Below are positions 1 through 8,638 of a stretch of DNA of 64,000 nucleotides, one piece after another (positions within the stretch are counted from its first letter, which is position 1; every line of letters starts with the position of its first letter). A program made the translations under genes and the position numbers. The notes beneath the pieces were generated by a model, which worked only from the letters and a program-made list of their open reading frames with translations, was not told the origin of the DNA and searched no databases. The DNA lies in assembly GCF_002078505.1 (NCBI RefSeq), contig NZ_LUAV01000012.1:371097-435096 (forward strand), in the 5' to 3' direction. The DNA comes from Ensifer aridi (GTDB taxonomy: Bacteria; Pseudomonadota; Alphaproteobacteria; Rhizobiales; Rhizobiaceae).

Positions 1-22
1 AAAGACGCACGGCGCTGTAGTC

Positions 23-385
23 TCAACTGCCGCGGTAGGTGGAGTAGCCGTAAGGCGAGAGCAGCAGCGGCACATGATAATGGCTGCCGGGATCGGCGAT
101 GCCGAAACGCAGGGGAATGAGATCGAGGAAGGCGGGGTCCGGAAGCGCGACCCCCTTTGCCCTGAGATAGTCGCCGGCATGGAAGAGCAATTCATAAGTG
201 CCGGCCGTGAAATCGGTACCCTCGACCAGCGGTCCGTCGACGCGCCCATCGCTGTTGGTGTGGACCGTGCGGATCAGTCTCCGCTCTTCGCCCTCCAGCC
301 AAAAGAGATCGATCCTCAAGCCCTCGGCCGGCTTGCCGAGCGCGGTGTCGAGGACGTGAGTCGTCAGGCGGCCGGTCTTGCTCAT
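23..385 (-). CDS. uraH: 5-hydroxyisourate hydrolase (transthyretin-like)
   Basis: A 120-residue protein that hydrolyses 5-hydroxyisourate, the uricase product, to OHCU. The family landmarks are visible: an N-terminal [14 protein letters not shown] segment with the active-site His, a central SDGRVDGPL segment, and the C-terminal YRGS tetrapeptide that separates HIU hydrolases from animal transthyretin. Length matches the family. It is the last gene of the minus-strand run puuE-uraD-allA-uraH and its start overlaps the allA stop by 4 bases, so the two are translationally coupled. No signal peptide is seen, so it should be cytosolic. Confidence 0.95.
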   Translation of the reverse strand: MSKTGRLTTHVLDTALGKPAEGLRIDLFWLEGEERRLIRTVHTNSDGRVDGPLVEGTDFTAGTYELLFHAGDYLRAKGVALPDPAFLDLIPLRFGIADPGSHYHVPLLLSPYGYSTYRGS

Positions 386-894
386 GGCGTCTGCCCCTTC
401 AGCGGATCGGGAATGAGGAAGGACTCTTCGTAGAAGAACTCTTCGAGATTGTTGCCCGGACCCTCACGGTCGACGACGATGAACTCGCTGGCGGCGCCGA
501 TCGACATCAGCGGATGGTGCCAGACATTGCGGCCGTAATTCACCCCTTGCCGGCCCGATGCCAGGAAGACCCGCGGCCGGCCGGGCTGCCCGCCTTCATC
601 GGCGGCGACCACCACCAGCCAGGGCCGATCACTGAGCGGCGAAAAGCTTTGGCTACCGAGCGGATGGCGCTCCATCATCGTAACGGCATAGGGAAAGATT
701 CGCGGCTGACCACGGAAGATGTTGATGATGACCGCGGAACCCTCGCCCGCCACATCGACCCGGGCAAGTGCGTGATATCGTTCCGTGTTGCCGCCGTTGA
801 TGAAGCGCATCGCGGTGGGTTCGGTTTCGATGACGCTGCCGAACGGAGCGAAAGCCTCCTTCGTCAGAGGCTCGATCGAAAGCAGGCGCGACAT
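382..894 (-). CDS. allA: Ureidoglycolate lyase
   Basis: A 170-residue cupin-like protein of the AllA family, which splits ureidoglycolate to glyoxylate and urea in the last step of allantoin use. It begins [14 protein letters not shown], carries [17 protein letters not shown] and a WHHPLMSIG segment typical of the family, and has the usual length. It overlaps uraH by 4 bases and sits 84 bases after uraD in the same operon. No allantoate hydrolase or uricase gene lies inside the window, so the pathway must be completed by genes elsewhere. Confidence 0.93.
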   Translation of the reverse strand: MSRLLSIEPLTKEAFAPFGSVIETEPTAMRFINGGNTERYHALARVDVAGEGSAVIINIFRGQPRIFPYAVTMMERHPLGSQSFSPLSDRPWLVVVAADEGGQPGRPRVFLASGRQGVNYGRNVWHHPLMSIGAASEFIVVDREGPGNNLEEFFYEESFLIPDPLKGQTP

Positions 895-978
895 CAGGCA
901 GCAATTCCAGTTCTCTGCCTTCCGACGCCGAGATGCGCAGGCGTGGCCGCCGTGCTGATAGGACGGTCAGGAACGGCG

Positions 979-1482
979 TCAGGCATTTTCTTCTCCCGGA
1001 AGCATCGAACTGAGCCGCAGGCGGGCGATCTTCTCCACCTCGGCACAGGCGGTTTCAAATTCCTCTTCCGCGGAATTGTCAATGCGCCGCTCGAAAGCTG
1101 CGAGAATGTCTTCCTTCGTCAATCCCTTGACCGCAATGATGAAAGGGAAGCCGAATTTCTTCGTGTAGGCTGCATTCAGTCGGGTGAACCGCGCATGCTC
1201 TTCCGGAGATAGCCTATCGAGGCCGGCCGACGCCTGCTCGGCGCGCGAATCGGCTGTGAGTTCCCCGGCGACCGCCAGCTTGCCGGCAAGATCCGGATGG
1301 GCTCTCAAGACCGCCAGTCGCTCGGCGGGAGACGCCGCGCGAAACGCGTTGCAGAGCGCCGAGTGCACGTTGCCCGCAGTCAACCCTGCGGAGGCCGCGC
1401 GATCGAAGGCTCGCGCCGCCACCCAGGCCGAATGCTCGAAGACGCCGCCGAAGCGACGGACGAAATCGTCGCGCTCGGACAT
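979..1482 (-). CDS. uraD: OHCU decarboxylase
   Basis: A 167-residue 2-oxo-4-hydroxy-4-carboxy-5-ureidoimidazoline decarboxylase, which makes S-allantoin from the UraH product. The helical UraD fold is indicated by the N-terminal FVRRFGGVFEHSAWVAARAF block with the conserved His, by LRAHPDLAGKLA, and by KKFGFPFIIAVKG. The start codon overlaps the puuE stop by one base (TGATG), so it is coupled to puuE. Length is normal for the family. Confidence 0.95.
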   Translation of the reverse strand: MSERDDFVRRFGGVFEHSAWVAARAFDRAASAGLTAGNVHSALCNAFRAASPAERLAVLRAHPDLAGKLAVAGELTADSRAEQASAGLDRLSPEEHARFTRLNAAYTKKFGFPFIIAVKGLTKEDILAAFERRIDNSAEEEFETACAEVEKIARLRLSSMLPGEENA

Positions 1483-2411
1483 CAGCGCATCCCTTCGGGC
1501 TTGTGATGCTCGTACCAGTGGCGCGCGATGTCGATGCGGCGCGGCACCCAGACCTTCTCGTGCGATTTGACGTAATCAATGAATCGGGCGAGTGCCGCTG
1601 CGCGGCCGGGCCGGCCGACGATACGGCAATGCAGGCCGACATTCATCATCTTCGGGCTGCCGTCCTTGCCCTCCGCATAGAGCACGTCGAAGGTGTCCTT
1701 GAGATAGGTGAAGAACTGGTCGCCCGAGTTGAAACCCTGACTGGTGGCAAACCGCATGTCGTTGGCGTCGAGCGTGTAGGGGATGATGAGATGCGGCTTC
1801 TCGGGCGTCAGCCCCGGTACCCAGTAGGGAAGCTCGTCCGCGTAGGAGTCGCAGGAATAGAGAAAACCGCCCTCCTCCAGGACAAGCTTCAGCGTGTTGG
1901 CGGAGGGCTTGCCCTGATAAATGCCGAGCGGCCGCTCGCCCGTGAGTTCCGTGTGCAGCGCCACCACCTCGCGGATATGCTGCCGCTCCACCTCTTCCGG
2001 AAAGTCCTTGTATTCTAGCCAGCGTAGGCCGTGGCTGGCGATCTCCCAGCCCGCCTCCTTCATCGCGGCAACCGCCTCCGGGTTGCGCGCCATGGCGAGC
2101 GTCACACCATAGACCGTCAGCGTCACGTCGCGGCTCGTGAACATACGCCACAAACGCCAGAAACCGGCGCGCGCGCCATATTCGTAGATCGACTCCATAT
2201 TGAGGTTGCGCTGTCCTGCCCAAGGCTGAGCACCGACGATCTCGGACAGCAGGCACTCCGATGCCGGATCCCCGTCGAGAATGCAACTCTCCCCGCCCTC
2301 TTCGTAATTCAGAACGAATTGCACGGCTATGTTCGCACCGCCGGGCCAGCGCACCTCGGGCGGCGTGCGTCCATAGCCGACGAGATCGCGGGGATAGGAA
2401 TTCTCGATCAT
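1482..2411 (-). CDS. puuE: Allantoinase, PuuE (polysaccharide-deacetylase) type
   Basis: A 309-residue cofactor-light allantoinase of the NodB/polysaccharide deacetylase fold, unrelated to the metallo-amidohydrolase AllB. The segments PRDLVGYGRTPPEVRWPGG, FVLNYEEGGE, GWEIASHGLRWLEYK and GIYQGKPSANTLKL are those of PuuE. I chose the ATG at 2411 (MIENSYPRD) rather than an upstream in-frame start at 2453, because family members begin close to this motif. It is the first gene of the puuE-uraD-allA-uraH operon. The DUF1045 gene 108 bases upstream runs the same way and may share the transcript. Confidence 0.92.
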   Translation of the reverse strand: MIENSYPRDLVGYGRTPPEVRWPGGANIAVQFVLNYEEGGESCILDGDPASECLLSEIVGAQPWAGQRNLNMESIYEYGARAGFWRLWRMFTSRDVTLTVYGVTLAMARNPEAVAAMKEAGWEIASHGLRWLEYKDFPEEVERQHIREVVALHTELTGERPLGIYQGKPSANTLKLVLEEGGFLYSCDSYADELPYWVPGLTPEKPHLIIPYTLDANDMRFATSQGFNSGDQFFTYLKDTFDVLYAEGKDGSPKMMNVGLHCRIVGRPGRAAALARFIDYVKSHEKVWVPRRIDIARHWYEHHKPEGMR

Positions 2412-2519
2412 CAACTCACCCTTCGATTCTTCCGGAACGGTAGCACCGCGCACCGGATTGTCGAGATGAAAGTGACAATGGGAAACGACGCTTAGATCAC
2501 AGTTCGAACGAGCCTTGCT

Positions 2520-3317
2520 CTAGCGCCCGGCCCGCAGGGCGGCGGCAAGTAGCGATGGCCTCACAGCATCGCCCTGAGCCGGGGGAACCTCCGTGAACCG
2601 TCTCGTCTTGTCGCCACGCGGGCGGGCGGAAATCTTGCCGAGCGGATGCTGCGAATGCACGCGCATCGGTGCCCCCGTCTCCGGCTCGACGAAGAGAGCG
2701 AGGCTTTCGATCCTGAGCGGGCCGCTCAGAAGCGGTTCGAAAAGACCCCGCAGTGCAGGCTCCAGCCGCCGGCCGACATCGGCATTCAGAGGACCGGTGA
2801 GCTTCATGTGGAAACGATATTCGTCCATCACGTAAGGGTCGCCCCACCGATGCAGGTTGGTGAACTGCGGTGCGGTCAATCGGTCGGGGTCGGCGCGCTC
2901 GATCTCGTCTTCGCCAAGCGGCGCGCGAAACCTGTCGAACGCCTGCACCACACGGGCGGCAAGCAGATGCATCGCCTGGCTCGGCACTGCCGGCACCAGC
3001 CCGAAGCACTGGCTGAGGCGCGCCACCTCCATCCGCTCGATCTCGAACGGCGCCTCCGCGCTCGTAAAGAGCATCAGCGCCTTGAGGAGCTGAGCTTCAT
3101 CCATGTCCGGGGCGAGGCGGAAAGGCGCCATGATCATTGCATGAAAGCCGAAGCGGCGCGGCACGGCCGTGTGAAACGCAACCTCCGAGACCGCAAGGCC
3201 GGCCAAGGCCGGCAACTCCACCGGCTCGCCGGAATAGACGCTGCGGCCGAGCCAACTGGCGGCGGCGGCCGACAGCGGGTCTCCCATCGGCGGGGTAAAA
3301 CAGATTGCGTAGCGCAT
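2520..3317 (-). CDS. DUF1045 protein, 2H-phosphoesterase-like
   Basis: A 265-residue protein of the DUF1045 family, often labelled a putative phosphonate metabolism protein. Two spaced histidine motifs, RFGFHAMIMAPF (about residues 54-65) and DEYRFHMKLTGPL (about residues 163-175), fit the paired H-x-T/S-like motifs of 2H phosphoesterases. The first has Ala where Thr or Ser is usual. No phn gene is nearby. The context is purine breakdown, so a phosphonate role is not supported here. A cyclic phosphodiester or phosphoribosyl substrate is possible but is inference. Confidence 0.75.
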   Translation of the reverse strand: MRYAICFTPPMGDPLSAAAASWLGRSVYSGEPVELPALAGLAVSEVAFHTAVPRRFGFHAMIMAPFRLAPDMDEAQLLKALMLFTSAEAPFEIERMEVARLSQCFGLVPAVPSQAMHLLAARVVQAFDRFRAPLGEDEIERADPDRLTAPQFTNLHRWGDPYVMDEYRFHMKLTGPLNADVGRRLEPALRGLFEPLLSGPLRIESLALFVEPETGAPMRVHSQHPLGKISARPRGDKTRRFTEVPPAQGDAVRPSLLAAALRAGR

Positions 3318-3339
3318 CGCGCATGCTCCGGTCCGACCT

Positions 3340-3396
3340 GAGCGTGATCGTGGGCGTGGCGTTCCGCCCGCATCCCGCTCGAAGTCATCGTGATCT
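3340..3396. repeat. Type-B palindromic intergenic element (copy 1)
   Basis: A GAGCGTGATCG...TTCCGCCCGCATCCCGCTC palindrome followed by TCATCGTGATC. The same core (GCGGGATG / CATCCCGC around a TTCCGCC loop) recurs at 17916, 26031, 47563 and 48386. It resembles the RIME-type mosaic elements described in rhizobia. It lies in the 171-base gap between two minus-strand genes. Confidence 0.55.
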
Positions 3397-3488
3397 ATGG
3401 GGCGCGTGTTAAGTGATTTGCGTGACAGATTGACGAAGTTCGCTGCCTATAGCGTGGTCGTGAACCGGCAGTTGGTCCGCCCTTCAAC

Positions 3489-4619
3489 TTACCGCAGCGC
3501 CGCGATGTGATGCGCGCAGCGGAACGTTTCCGGCAAAGCGGCCGTCGCTCGGCCGGCGATCTCGTCGATGACGGCGCGCGCCAGAACATGCGCGATGGCG
3601 AAGCTGACCTTGAACCCGCCCGTCAGCACAAACAGTTTTCCGTGGTCGGGATGGCGGCCCACCATGGGTTCCCGGCCCGTGGCCTTCGGCCGCAGGCCCG
3701 CCCAGCGCTCGATCACCGGGGCGCCGCGCAGGGCGGGCGCCAGGGCAGCCGCCCGCTCGATCAGCGCATCCAGTTGCGCGTCGGTGGACGGCGGCTCGAC
3801 GAAGTGGTTCTCGCTGGTGCTGCCGACGGCAACGTGACCGTCTTCATGAGCGACGATGTAGAGCCCATCGGTGAAGATGATCGGCGATGCCGGATCGACT
3901 GCGGCTCTGAGCAGGGCAGCCTGCCCCTTAACGGCGCCGCCGCTCGGCGCGCTGCGCCGCTCCGTCAGCCGGTCGACCAAGGTGAAGCTCTCGACACCGG
4001 CTGCGATGATGCAGCTACCGAAGGTCAACGCCCGCCCGTCCGCGAGCAGAAGCCGGCCGCGCGCCGGATCGACCGCTGTGACCTCCGCCTCCTCCTCGAT
4101 CCGGACATGGGGAAATTGGTCGAGCGCCGCTCGGAGCGCCTTAAGCAGGCTGCGCGGCGCCACCCGCGCCGCGAGCGCATCGTGAACGATGCCGAAGGGC
4201 GCCGCGTCGGCGGCCGGCCAGTCCCCGGCATCGGCTTCGCGGACGTGCCAGTGGAACCGCCGCTCGCCGGCAGTCCAATGTCGCGCCGCGTCCTGCTCGT
4301 GGCCTAGCGCGATGTCGCGCAGATGCGGCCTGCCGAGCGGCATGATCCGACCGCAGCGGCAATAGCCGGCCGAAAGACCCGTCGCCGCTTCCAGCGCGGC
4401 GATCTCGCCCTCGAGCGAGACGAGAGCGTCGAACTGGAACTGCTTCTTGGCATTCCAGCGATCGGGCATGTGTGGCATCAGCGCGCCGAGGAGCCCGCCG
4501 CTCGCGCCAGCGCCGATCTGGCGGCGCTCGAGCAGGCGCGTTTCGATACCGGCTCGCCCGGCCATCATGGCGGCCCACAGACCCATGATGCCGCCGCCTA
4601 CGATCAAAACTTCGCTCAT
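3489..4619 (-). CDS. FAD-dependent oxidoreductase, DAO family (glycine-oxidase/MnmC-oxidase-like)
   Basis: A 376-residue flavoprotein of the D-amino-acid oxidase fold. The N-terminal VLIVGGGIMGLWAAMMAGRAG is the FAD-binding GxGxxG motif. A WAGLRPKATGREPMVG block and a C-terminal LFVLTGGFKVSFAIAH block complete the FAD site. The ATG at 4619 (MSEVLIVGGG) was preferred because the longer reading adds 33 unrelated residues. It is transcribed divergently from mnmD with 39 bases between the starts. In enterobacteria these two activities are fused in MnmC, so a tRNA cmnm5U oxidase role is plausible. ThiO-like glycine oxidase is the alternative. Confidence 0.8.
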   Translation of the reverse strand: MSEVLIVGGGIMGLWAAMMAGRAGIETRLLERRQIGAGASGGLLGALMPHMPDRWNAKKQFQFDALVSLEGEIAALEAATGLSAGYCRCGRIMPLGRPHLRDIALGHEQDAARHWTAGERRFHWHVREADAGDWPAADAAPFGIVHDALAARVAPRSLLKALRAALDQFPHVRIEEEAEVTAVDPARGRLLLADGRALTFGSCIIAAGVESFTLVDRLTERRSAPSGGAVKGQAALLRAAVDPASPIIFTDGLYIVAHEDGHVAVGSTSENHFVEPPSTDAQLDALIERAAALAPALRGAPVIERWAGLRPKATGREPMVGRHPDHGKLFVLTGGFKVSFAIAHVLARAVIDEIAGRATAALPETFRCAHHIAALR

Positions 4620-4658
4620 CGATTGACCTTCTCGGGTCGGAGGACTATCGGCATTGCC

Positions 4659-5378
4659 ATGACAGGCAGCGATCTCCGACAGAGCCATCCGCCATCGCGG
4701 CAAAGCCTCGAATGGCATGACGGCGATATGCCCTACTCAAAGGAATTTGGCGACCACTTTTATTGCCGCACCGACGGGCGGCTCGAGTGCGGCCATGTCT
4801 TTCTTGCCGGCAACGGACTGCCGGAGCGCTGGCGGGCCGGCGGCGCCTTCACCATCGGCGAGCTCGGCTTCGGCACCGGTCTCAATTTCTGTGAGACCTG
4901 GCGGCAGTGGAATGGGATAGGCTCCAGCGGTGGCCACCTACACTTCGTTTCCTTCGAACGCTTTCCGATGGAGGCGGCCGAAATAGACCGGGCGCTTTCC
5001 CATTGGCCCGAGATCGAGTGTGAGCGGCGGGCCCTTGTCGCGAACTGGCCGGAAACGCCGAAAGAGCGTGTCGAAATCGATTTTTCCGACAAGGTGCGGC
5101 TGACCGTGGTCTGCGGGCCCGCGCTCGAGGGCGTCGCCGCCTCTCCCGAACGCTTCCATGCGTGGTATCTCGACGGCTTCGCGCCGTCGCGAAATCCGGA
5201 CATGTGGTCGCCGGAATTGATGCAGCTCGTCTTCGACAAGACCGCGGCGGGCGGCACCTTCGCAACCTACGCCGCAGCCGGGTTCGTGCGCCGCAATCTC
5301 GTGCGCGCGGGCTTCCTCGTCGAACGCCGACCAGGTTTTGCCGGCAAGCGTGAGATGCTGCGCGGCGACAATGCTTGA
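4659..5378 (+). CDS. mnmD: tRNA 5-methylaminomethyl-2-thiouridine methyltransferase, MnmD
   Basis: A 239-residue SAM-dependent methyltransferase matching the methyltransferase half of MnmC, which makes mnm5(s2)U34 in tRNAs. FTIGELGFGTGLNFCETW (about residues 49-66) is the SAM-binding loop. AWYLDGFAPSRNPDMWS and GGTFATYAAAGFVRRNL are the DUF752/MnmD signatures. The ATG at 4659 (MTGSDLRQ) was chosen because the longer reading runs through the divergent FAD gene. It is a stand-alone domain, with the oxidase-like partner encoded divergently next door. It converges with the next gene, leaving 7 bases. Confidence 0.9.
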   Translation: MTGSDLRQSHPPSRQSLEWHDGDMPYSKEFGDHFYCRTDGRLECGHVFLAGNGLPERWRAGGAFTIGELGFGTGLNFCETWRQWNGIGSSGGHLHFVSFERFPMEAAEIDRALSHWPEIECERRALVANWPETPKERVEIDFSDKVRLTVVCGPALEGVAASPERFHAWYLDGFAPSRNPDMWSPELMQLVFDKTAAGGTFATYAAAGFVRRNLVRAGFLVERRPGFAGKREMLRGDNA

Positions 5379-5385
5379 GGCTCGC

Positions 5386-5838
5386 CTATCCAGGGAAGAC
5401 CACGGACTTCACGGTCGCGATCAATTGGTCGGTCGGCACCGCGACGCAATTCCGATCAATCTCGGCGAGAGTTCTTTCCTTGACCTGGTGCGAGAGCAGC
5501 TTTCTGAGATCGCCCAGCGTCCTCGGCGCAGCGCAGATCACGAGATTCTCGAAGGCATGCTCATGCGCATAGTGGTCGAGTTTCCCGGCAATCTCCATGG
5601 CAAAGCGATGCTGCTCCTCGCGCACCGGATCGCTGCTGTATTCCATCGCCGAGCGGCCGTGACCGACCGACGAATGGCTGCGGCCCGGTTTGTCGGCCAT
5701 GATGTCCTGGCGACGTTTGGTTTCGATCTGGAACATCTCCACTTCCGGCTGCTGGCGTCCGTCCTTCAGCAAGTTGACGTCTTTGACGATGCGCGCCGTG
5801 TTTCCATCGGCTGCCAGTATCCAAATCCGGTTCCGCAC
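5386..5838 (-). CDS. Host attachment family protein
   Basis: A 150-residue protein of the family annotated as required for attachment to host cells (pfam10116), first named in Agrobacterium. It starts RIWILAADGNTARIVKD, has a central FAMEIAGKLDHYAHEHAFENLVICAAPRTLGDLRKLL core, and a KERTLAEIDRN segment near the C-terminus. The fold resembles eRF1/baeRF-type domains, so a direct adhesion role is doubtful. It is cytosolic by sequence, with no signal peptide or membrane segment. Upstream is a dense cluster of palindromic repeats. Confidence 0.85.
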   Translation of the reverse strand: MRNRIWILAADGNTARIVKDVNLLKDGRQQPEVEMFQIETKRRQDIMADKPGRSHSSVGHGRSAMEYSSDPVREEQHRFAMEIAGKLDHYAHEHAFENLVICAAPRTLGDLRKLLSHQVKERTLAEIDRNCVAVPTDQLIATVKSVVFPG

Positions 5839-5880
5839 TATTTTTCCCCCGTGTTTGCAGGATAGGTGGGCGACGGTTCA

Positions 5881-5985
5881 CTACAGCGCCGCGCGTCTTA
5901 TCAGAGGCGCAAAGGGCGCTGTAGCACTTTGAATTGCTGCATGTCTTTGTCTTTAAATCGAGGTCGATTTAAGGAGACATGCAGT
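5881..5985 (+). repeat. Type-A palindromic element (copy 1)
   Basis: Two hairpins in tandem. The first pairs CTACAGCGCC with GGCGCTGTAG around GCGCGTCTTATCAGAGG. After the spacer CACTTTGAATTG, the second pairs CTGCATGTCTTT with a matching 3' arm around TAAATCGAGGTCGATTTA. The same composite recurs, in either orientation, near 20535, 23524, 27100 and 60014, always between genes. Confidence 0.8.
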
Positions 5986-5987
5986 AG

Positions 5988-6090
5988 AGCGCGTCGCCTT
6001 CAATCGAAATTCATGCGACGCGCTTTAGGTCTTTGTTTTTGTGCATGTCGTCCCAATACCGCTGCACAGTTTCGGGCGACATGCATTAGT
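5988..6090. repeat. Further palindromes following type-A copy 1
   Basis: A second pair of inverted repeats directly after the type-A element. AGCGCGTCGC pairs with GCGACGCGCT (about 5988-6026). GCATGTCG pairs with CGACATGC (about 6043-6085) around a CCGCTGCACAG loop. With the preceding repeat it fills most of the 323-base gap between 5838 and 6162. I see no coding potential in the gap. A mosaic intergenic element is the best description. Confidence 0.55.
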
Positions 6091-6161
6091 CAGAACGACA
6101 AAGGCCGCGTGAGGTTCCTTCGCACCGCCAGTCTCCTGCGTCCGCAATCAGCCGGTGCAGC

Positions 6162-6836
6162 CTAGATTCGGGCAAGATAGGCATCGAAACTGCGTTCCGG
6201 CGCCGGCTCGTACCGCTCGCGCTGAACCTTGAGCGAAACGATCCTGTCGACCCGGAAGTCGCGGAAGTCCTGGCGCAATTCGCACCAGGCCGTCAGCAGC
6301 CAATTGTGCCCGAAAATGCTGAGACCGAGCGGCCAAATTGTACGCTCGGACGTGTCTTCTGCAAGGCTTTCATATGTGATGTGAAGCTTCCGCTCATCGG
6401 CGATTGCCGCACGGATATTGCCAAGCAGCCCCGGCGGCTCGGGCTGGAGCGCCGAGCGAAAGGCGCGAAGCGGCGCGCTTCTCAATTTCTTCGCATGCTC
6501 GGGGGGCAAACCCTGCCCGATCTTTTCCATCGCCTCGCGCGCCGCCTGCGCCAGCCGCCTGTCGCCGAGCATCTGCACGGCGCGCACGCCAAAGGCCAGC
6601 GCCTCGAGTTGCTCGAAGGTGAAGGCGAGCGGTGGCGCATCGAAGGCCTCGCGCAGCAGATAGCCGACGCCGCGCTCGCCATCGATCGGCGCACCCGAAG
6701 CGATCAGATGTTGCATGTCGCGATAGATCGTGCGGGGCGCGACCTCCATTCTCTCGGCGATCTCGCGCGCCGTCATCGCACGGCCCGTGGCGCGCATGAG
6801 CTGGATGATGCGAAACAGTCGGTCGGCGGGCCGCAT
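6162..6836 (-). CDS. YafY-type HTH/WYL-domain transcriptional regulator
   Basis: A 224-residue DeoR-like regulator. The N-terminal winged helix (MRPADRLFRIIQLMRATG, then MTAREIAERMEVAPRTIYRD) is followed by a C-terminal WYL domain with IWPLGLSIFGHNWLLTAWCELRQDFRDFRVDRI. Start taken at 6836 (MRPADRL); a longer form from 6866 is possible. It is divergent from the small monooxygenase-like gene at 6922 and probably controls it, as is common for this pairing. WYL domains bind small ligands; the ligand here is unknown. Confidence 0.88.
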   Translation of the reverse strand: MRPADRLFRIIQLMRATGRAMTAREIAERMEVAPRTIYRDMQHLIASGAPIDGERGVGYLLREAFDAPPLAFTFEQLEALAFGVRAVQMLGDRRLAQAAREAMEKIGQGLPPEHAKKLRSAPLRAFRSALQPEPPGLLGNIRAAIADERKLHITYESLAEDTSERTIWPLGLSIFGHNWLLTAWCELRQDFRDFRVDRIVSLKVQRERYEPAPERSFDAYLARI

Positions 6837-6921
6837 GGCGTTTCCCGTTTGCGAGATTATGGCCATAAGGCTGGCAGTTGGAGTGTGATTTAGTCAAGCG
6901 GTATTCAAGAGGGAGACACCG

Positions 6922-7221
6922 ATGACGACTGAACATGTTCTCGAACTCGCCGTTTGCACCGTGGCGGACAAGGAGCAGGCGCTTGCGGCGCGCAGGCAGG
7001 CCATGCAGGCGGTCGCCCGCTATCCCGGCTTCGTCTCCTGGCGTGCGGTAACGGCCTGCGAAACGGCCGATATGCTCGCCGATCTCGTCGAATGGGAAAA
7101 CCTAGACGCGGCGCAGGCGACCGGCAAACGCGTCATGACGGATCCGGAGTTCGCCCCTTACATGGCGGCGATCAGCTCGGTTCAGCTGATGCAGCATTTC
7201 CAAACCGAGCAGCAGATTTGA
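6922..7221 (+). CDS. ABM-like dimeric alpha/beta-barrel protein
   Basis: A 99-residue protein with features of the antibiotic-biosynthesis-monooxygenase/dimeric alpha-beta barrel fold: strand LELAVCTV, a helix rich in Ala and Gln, then YPGFVSWRAVTAC and DLVEWENLDAAQA. A clear GAGGGAGAC ribosome site precedes the ATG. It is divergent from a WYL regulator. It could degrade or sense a small reactive compound, but no substrate can be read from sequence. Confidence 0.65.
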   Translation: MTTEHVLELAVCTVADKEQALAARRQAMQAVARYPGFVSWRAVTACETADMLADLVEWENLDAAQATGKRVMTDPEFAPYMAAISSVQLMQHFQTEQQI

Positions 7222-7239
7222 GCTAAGCTGGAGCCTTTC

Positions 7240-8340
7240 ATGGCCGAACCACTGAAGAATCTTCTGCATCCCGGCGTCGTGCTCGATATCGCCGATCATC
7301 TCGCCCTGCATGGCTCGGCTTTCGATCGCGACGGTTTCGTCGCGCTGGCGGGGAACGGGCTTCAATCGCTGGAGCTCATGCAGCGGTCCCTGCAAATCCG
7401 GGATGCGCTTGTTGAGACGCTGCCGGCAGACTTCGCCGCGGCGGCTGCGTTGCTTGGAGCGATCCTTCCGAACGGCAATGAGCCTGGCCTCACCGGCTGG
7501 GCGCTTTTACCCGTGAGCCAGTTCATCGCTGTGCGCGGGCTTGAGGACTTCGATCTTTCGCTGAGCCTCCTCCACTGCCTGACGCCGCATTTCACCGGCG
7601 AGTTTGCGATCCGCCCCTTCATCCACCAGGACCAGGACCGCGCGCTCGCAACGATTTACGGCTGGGTCGAGGACAGCAACCATCACGTCCGCCGACTTGC
7701 CAGCGAGGGTACGCGCCCGCGTCTGCCATGGGCGATGCGGCTGCCGAAGCTCGTCCGCGATCCGCGACCGATCCTTCCGATCATCACCGCGCTCCTCGAC
7801 GATCCAGAGGACTATGTGCGTCGCTCCGTCGCCAATAATCTCAACGACATCGGCAAGGATCATCCCGAACTCGTGGCGGATTTCGTCGCCGAGAACATCG
7901 ACGGGGCGACGCCGCAGCGGCTTCGGCTGCTGCGGCATGCCTCCCGCACGCTCCTGAAGCAAGGGCATCGCGCTGCGCTCGCCAATTTCGGCTTCCGGCC
8001 GCCCTCCGGCATAAAGACCGGTCTTTCGCTTGCCACACCGATTGTCCGCTTCGGCGGCCATCTCGTCTTCGGTCTGACGCTGCGCAATGAAAATCGCGCA
8101 AAGCAGCAGGTCATGATCGACTACGCCGTGCATCACCGAAAGGCAAACGGCAGCACGTCGCCGAAAGTGTTCAAATGGACGACGGCAACGCTCCAACCGG
8201 GCGCGGCCGTCGCGTTCGAAAAGCGCCATCCCATGCGGCCGATCACTACGCGGCGCTATTATGGCGGCGCCCACCGGGTCGTTGTCCTCATCAACGGCGA
8301 GCCGGCCGCCGACGCGGATTTCGAGCTTTCCATCGCGTAA
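7240..8340 (+). CDS. AlkC-like DNA alkylation repair glycosylase (HEAT-repeat)
   Basis: A 366-residue protein of the AlkC/AlkD HEAT-repeat superfamily, which removes N3- and N7-alkylated purines. HEAT-like helices include EGTRPRLPWAMRLPKL, ALLDDPEDYVRRSVANNLNDI and KDHPELVADFVAENI, the signature region of COG4335. About 120 C-terminal residues (FRPPSGIKTG onward, ending ADFELSIA) look beta-rich and match the Ig-like extension known in some AlkC proteins. It starts 18 bases after the ABM-like gene and may be co-transcribed with it. Confidence 0.82.
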   Translation: MAEPLKNLLHPGVVLDIADHLALHGSAFDRDGFVALAGNGLQSLELMQRSLQIRDALVETLPADFAAAAALLGAILPNGNEPGLTGWALLPVSQFIAVRGLEDFDLSLSLLHCLTPHFTGEFAIRPFIHQDQDRALATIYGWVEDSNHHVRRLASEGTRPRLPWAMRLPKLVRDPRPILPIITALLDDPEDYVRRSVANNLNDIGKDHPELVADFVAENIDGATPQRLRLLRHASRTLLKQGHRAALANFGFRPPSGIKTGLSLATPIVRFGGHLVFGLTLRNENRAKQQVMIDYAVHHRKANGSTSPKVFKWTTATLQPGAAVAFEKRHPMRPITTRRYYGGAHRVVVLINGEPAADADFELSIA

Positions 8341-8638
8341 GTCACGGACCGATTTCGCACCTGCGAAAGATGTAGCTTGACTTTCCGGACCAAAACAACG
8401 ATCTAAAGCTCGCGTCACCTTCCGGCCGCCGCGTGAGCGCGCCCTCGGCAACCACTTTCAAGCCGTGAAGAAGGAAAAGCGCGATACATCCGCCGCGAGT
8501 TGCGGCAGCACAGGCGCTTGACGATTTCTCTTTAACCCACAAGTTCCCAATTCACGCGGGGTTCTTGACGCCAGACGACACCGGAACAGCAAGATGCGGT
8601 TCCGGCGCGAGCGTTTGGCGCCCCGAAAGGTATACCCA

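Noticed and set aside
2520..3317. Phosphonate metabolism role for the DUF1045 gene
   Set aside because: There is no phn gene within the window and the neighbours are purine catabolic; only the 2H-phosphoesterase-like motifs are supported.
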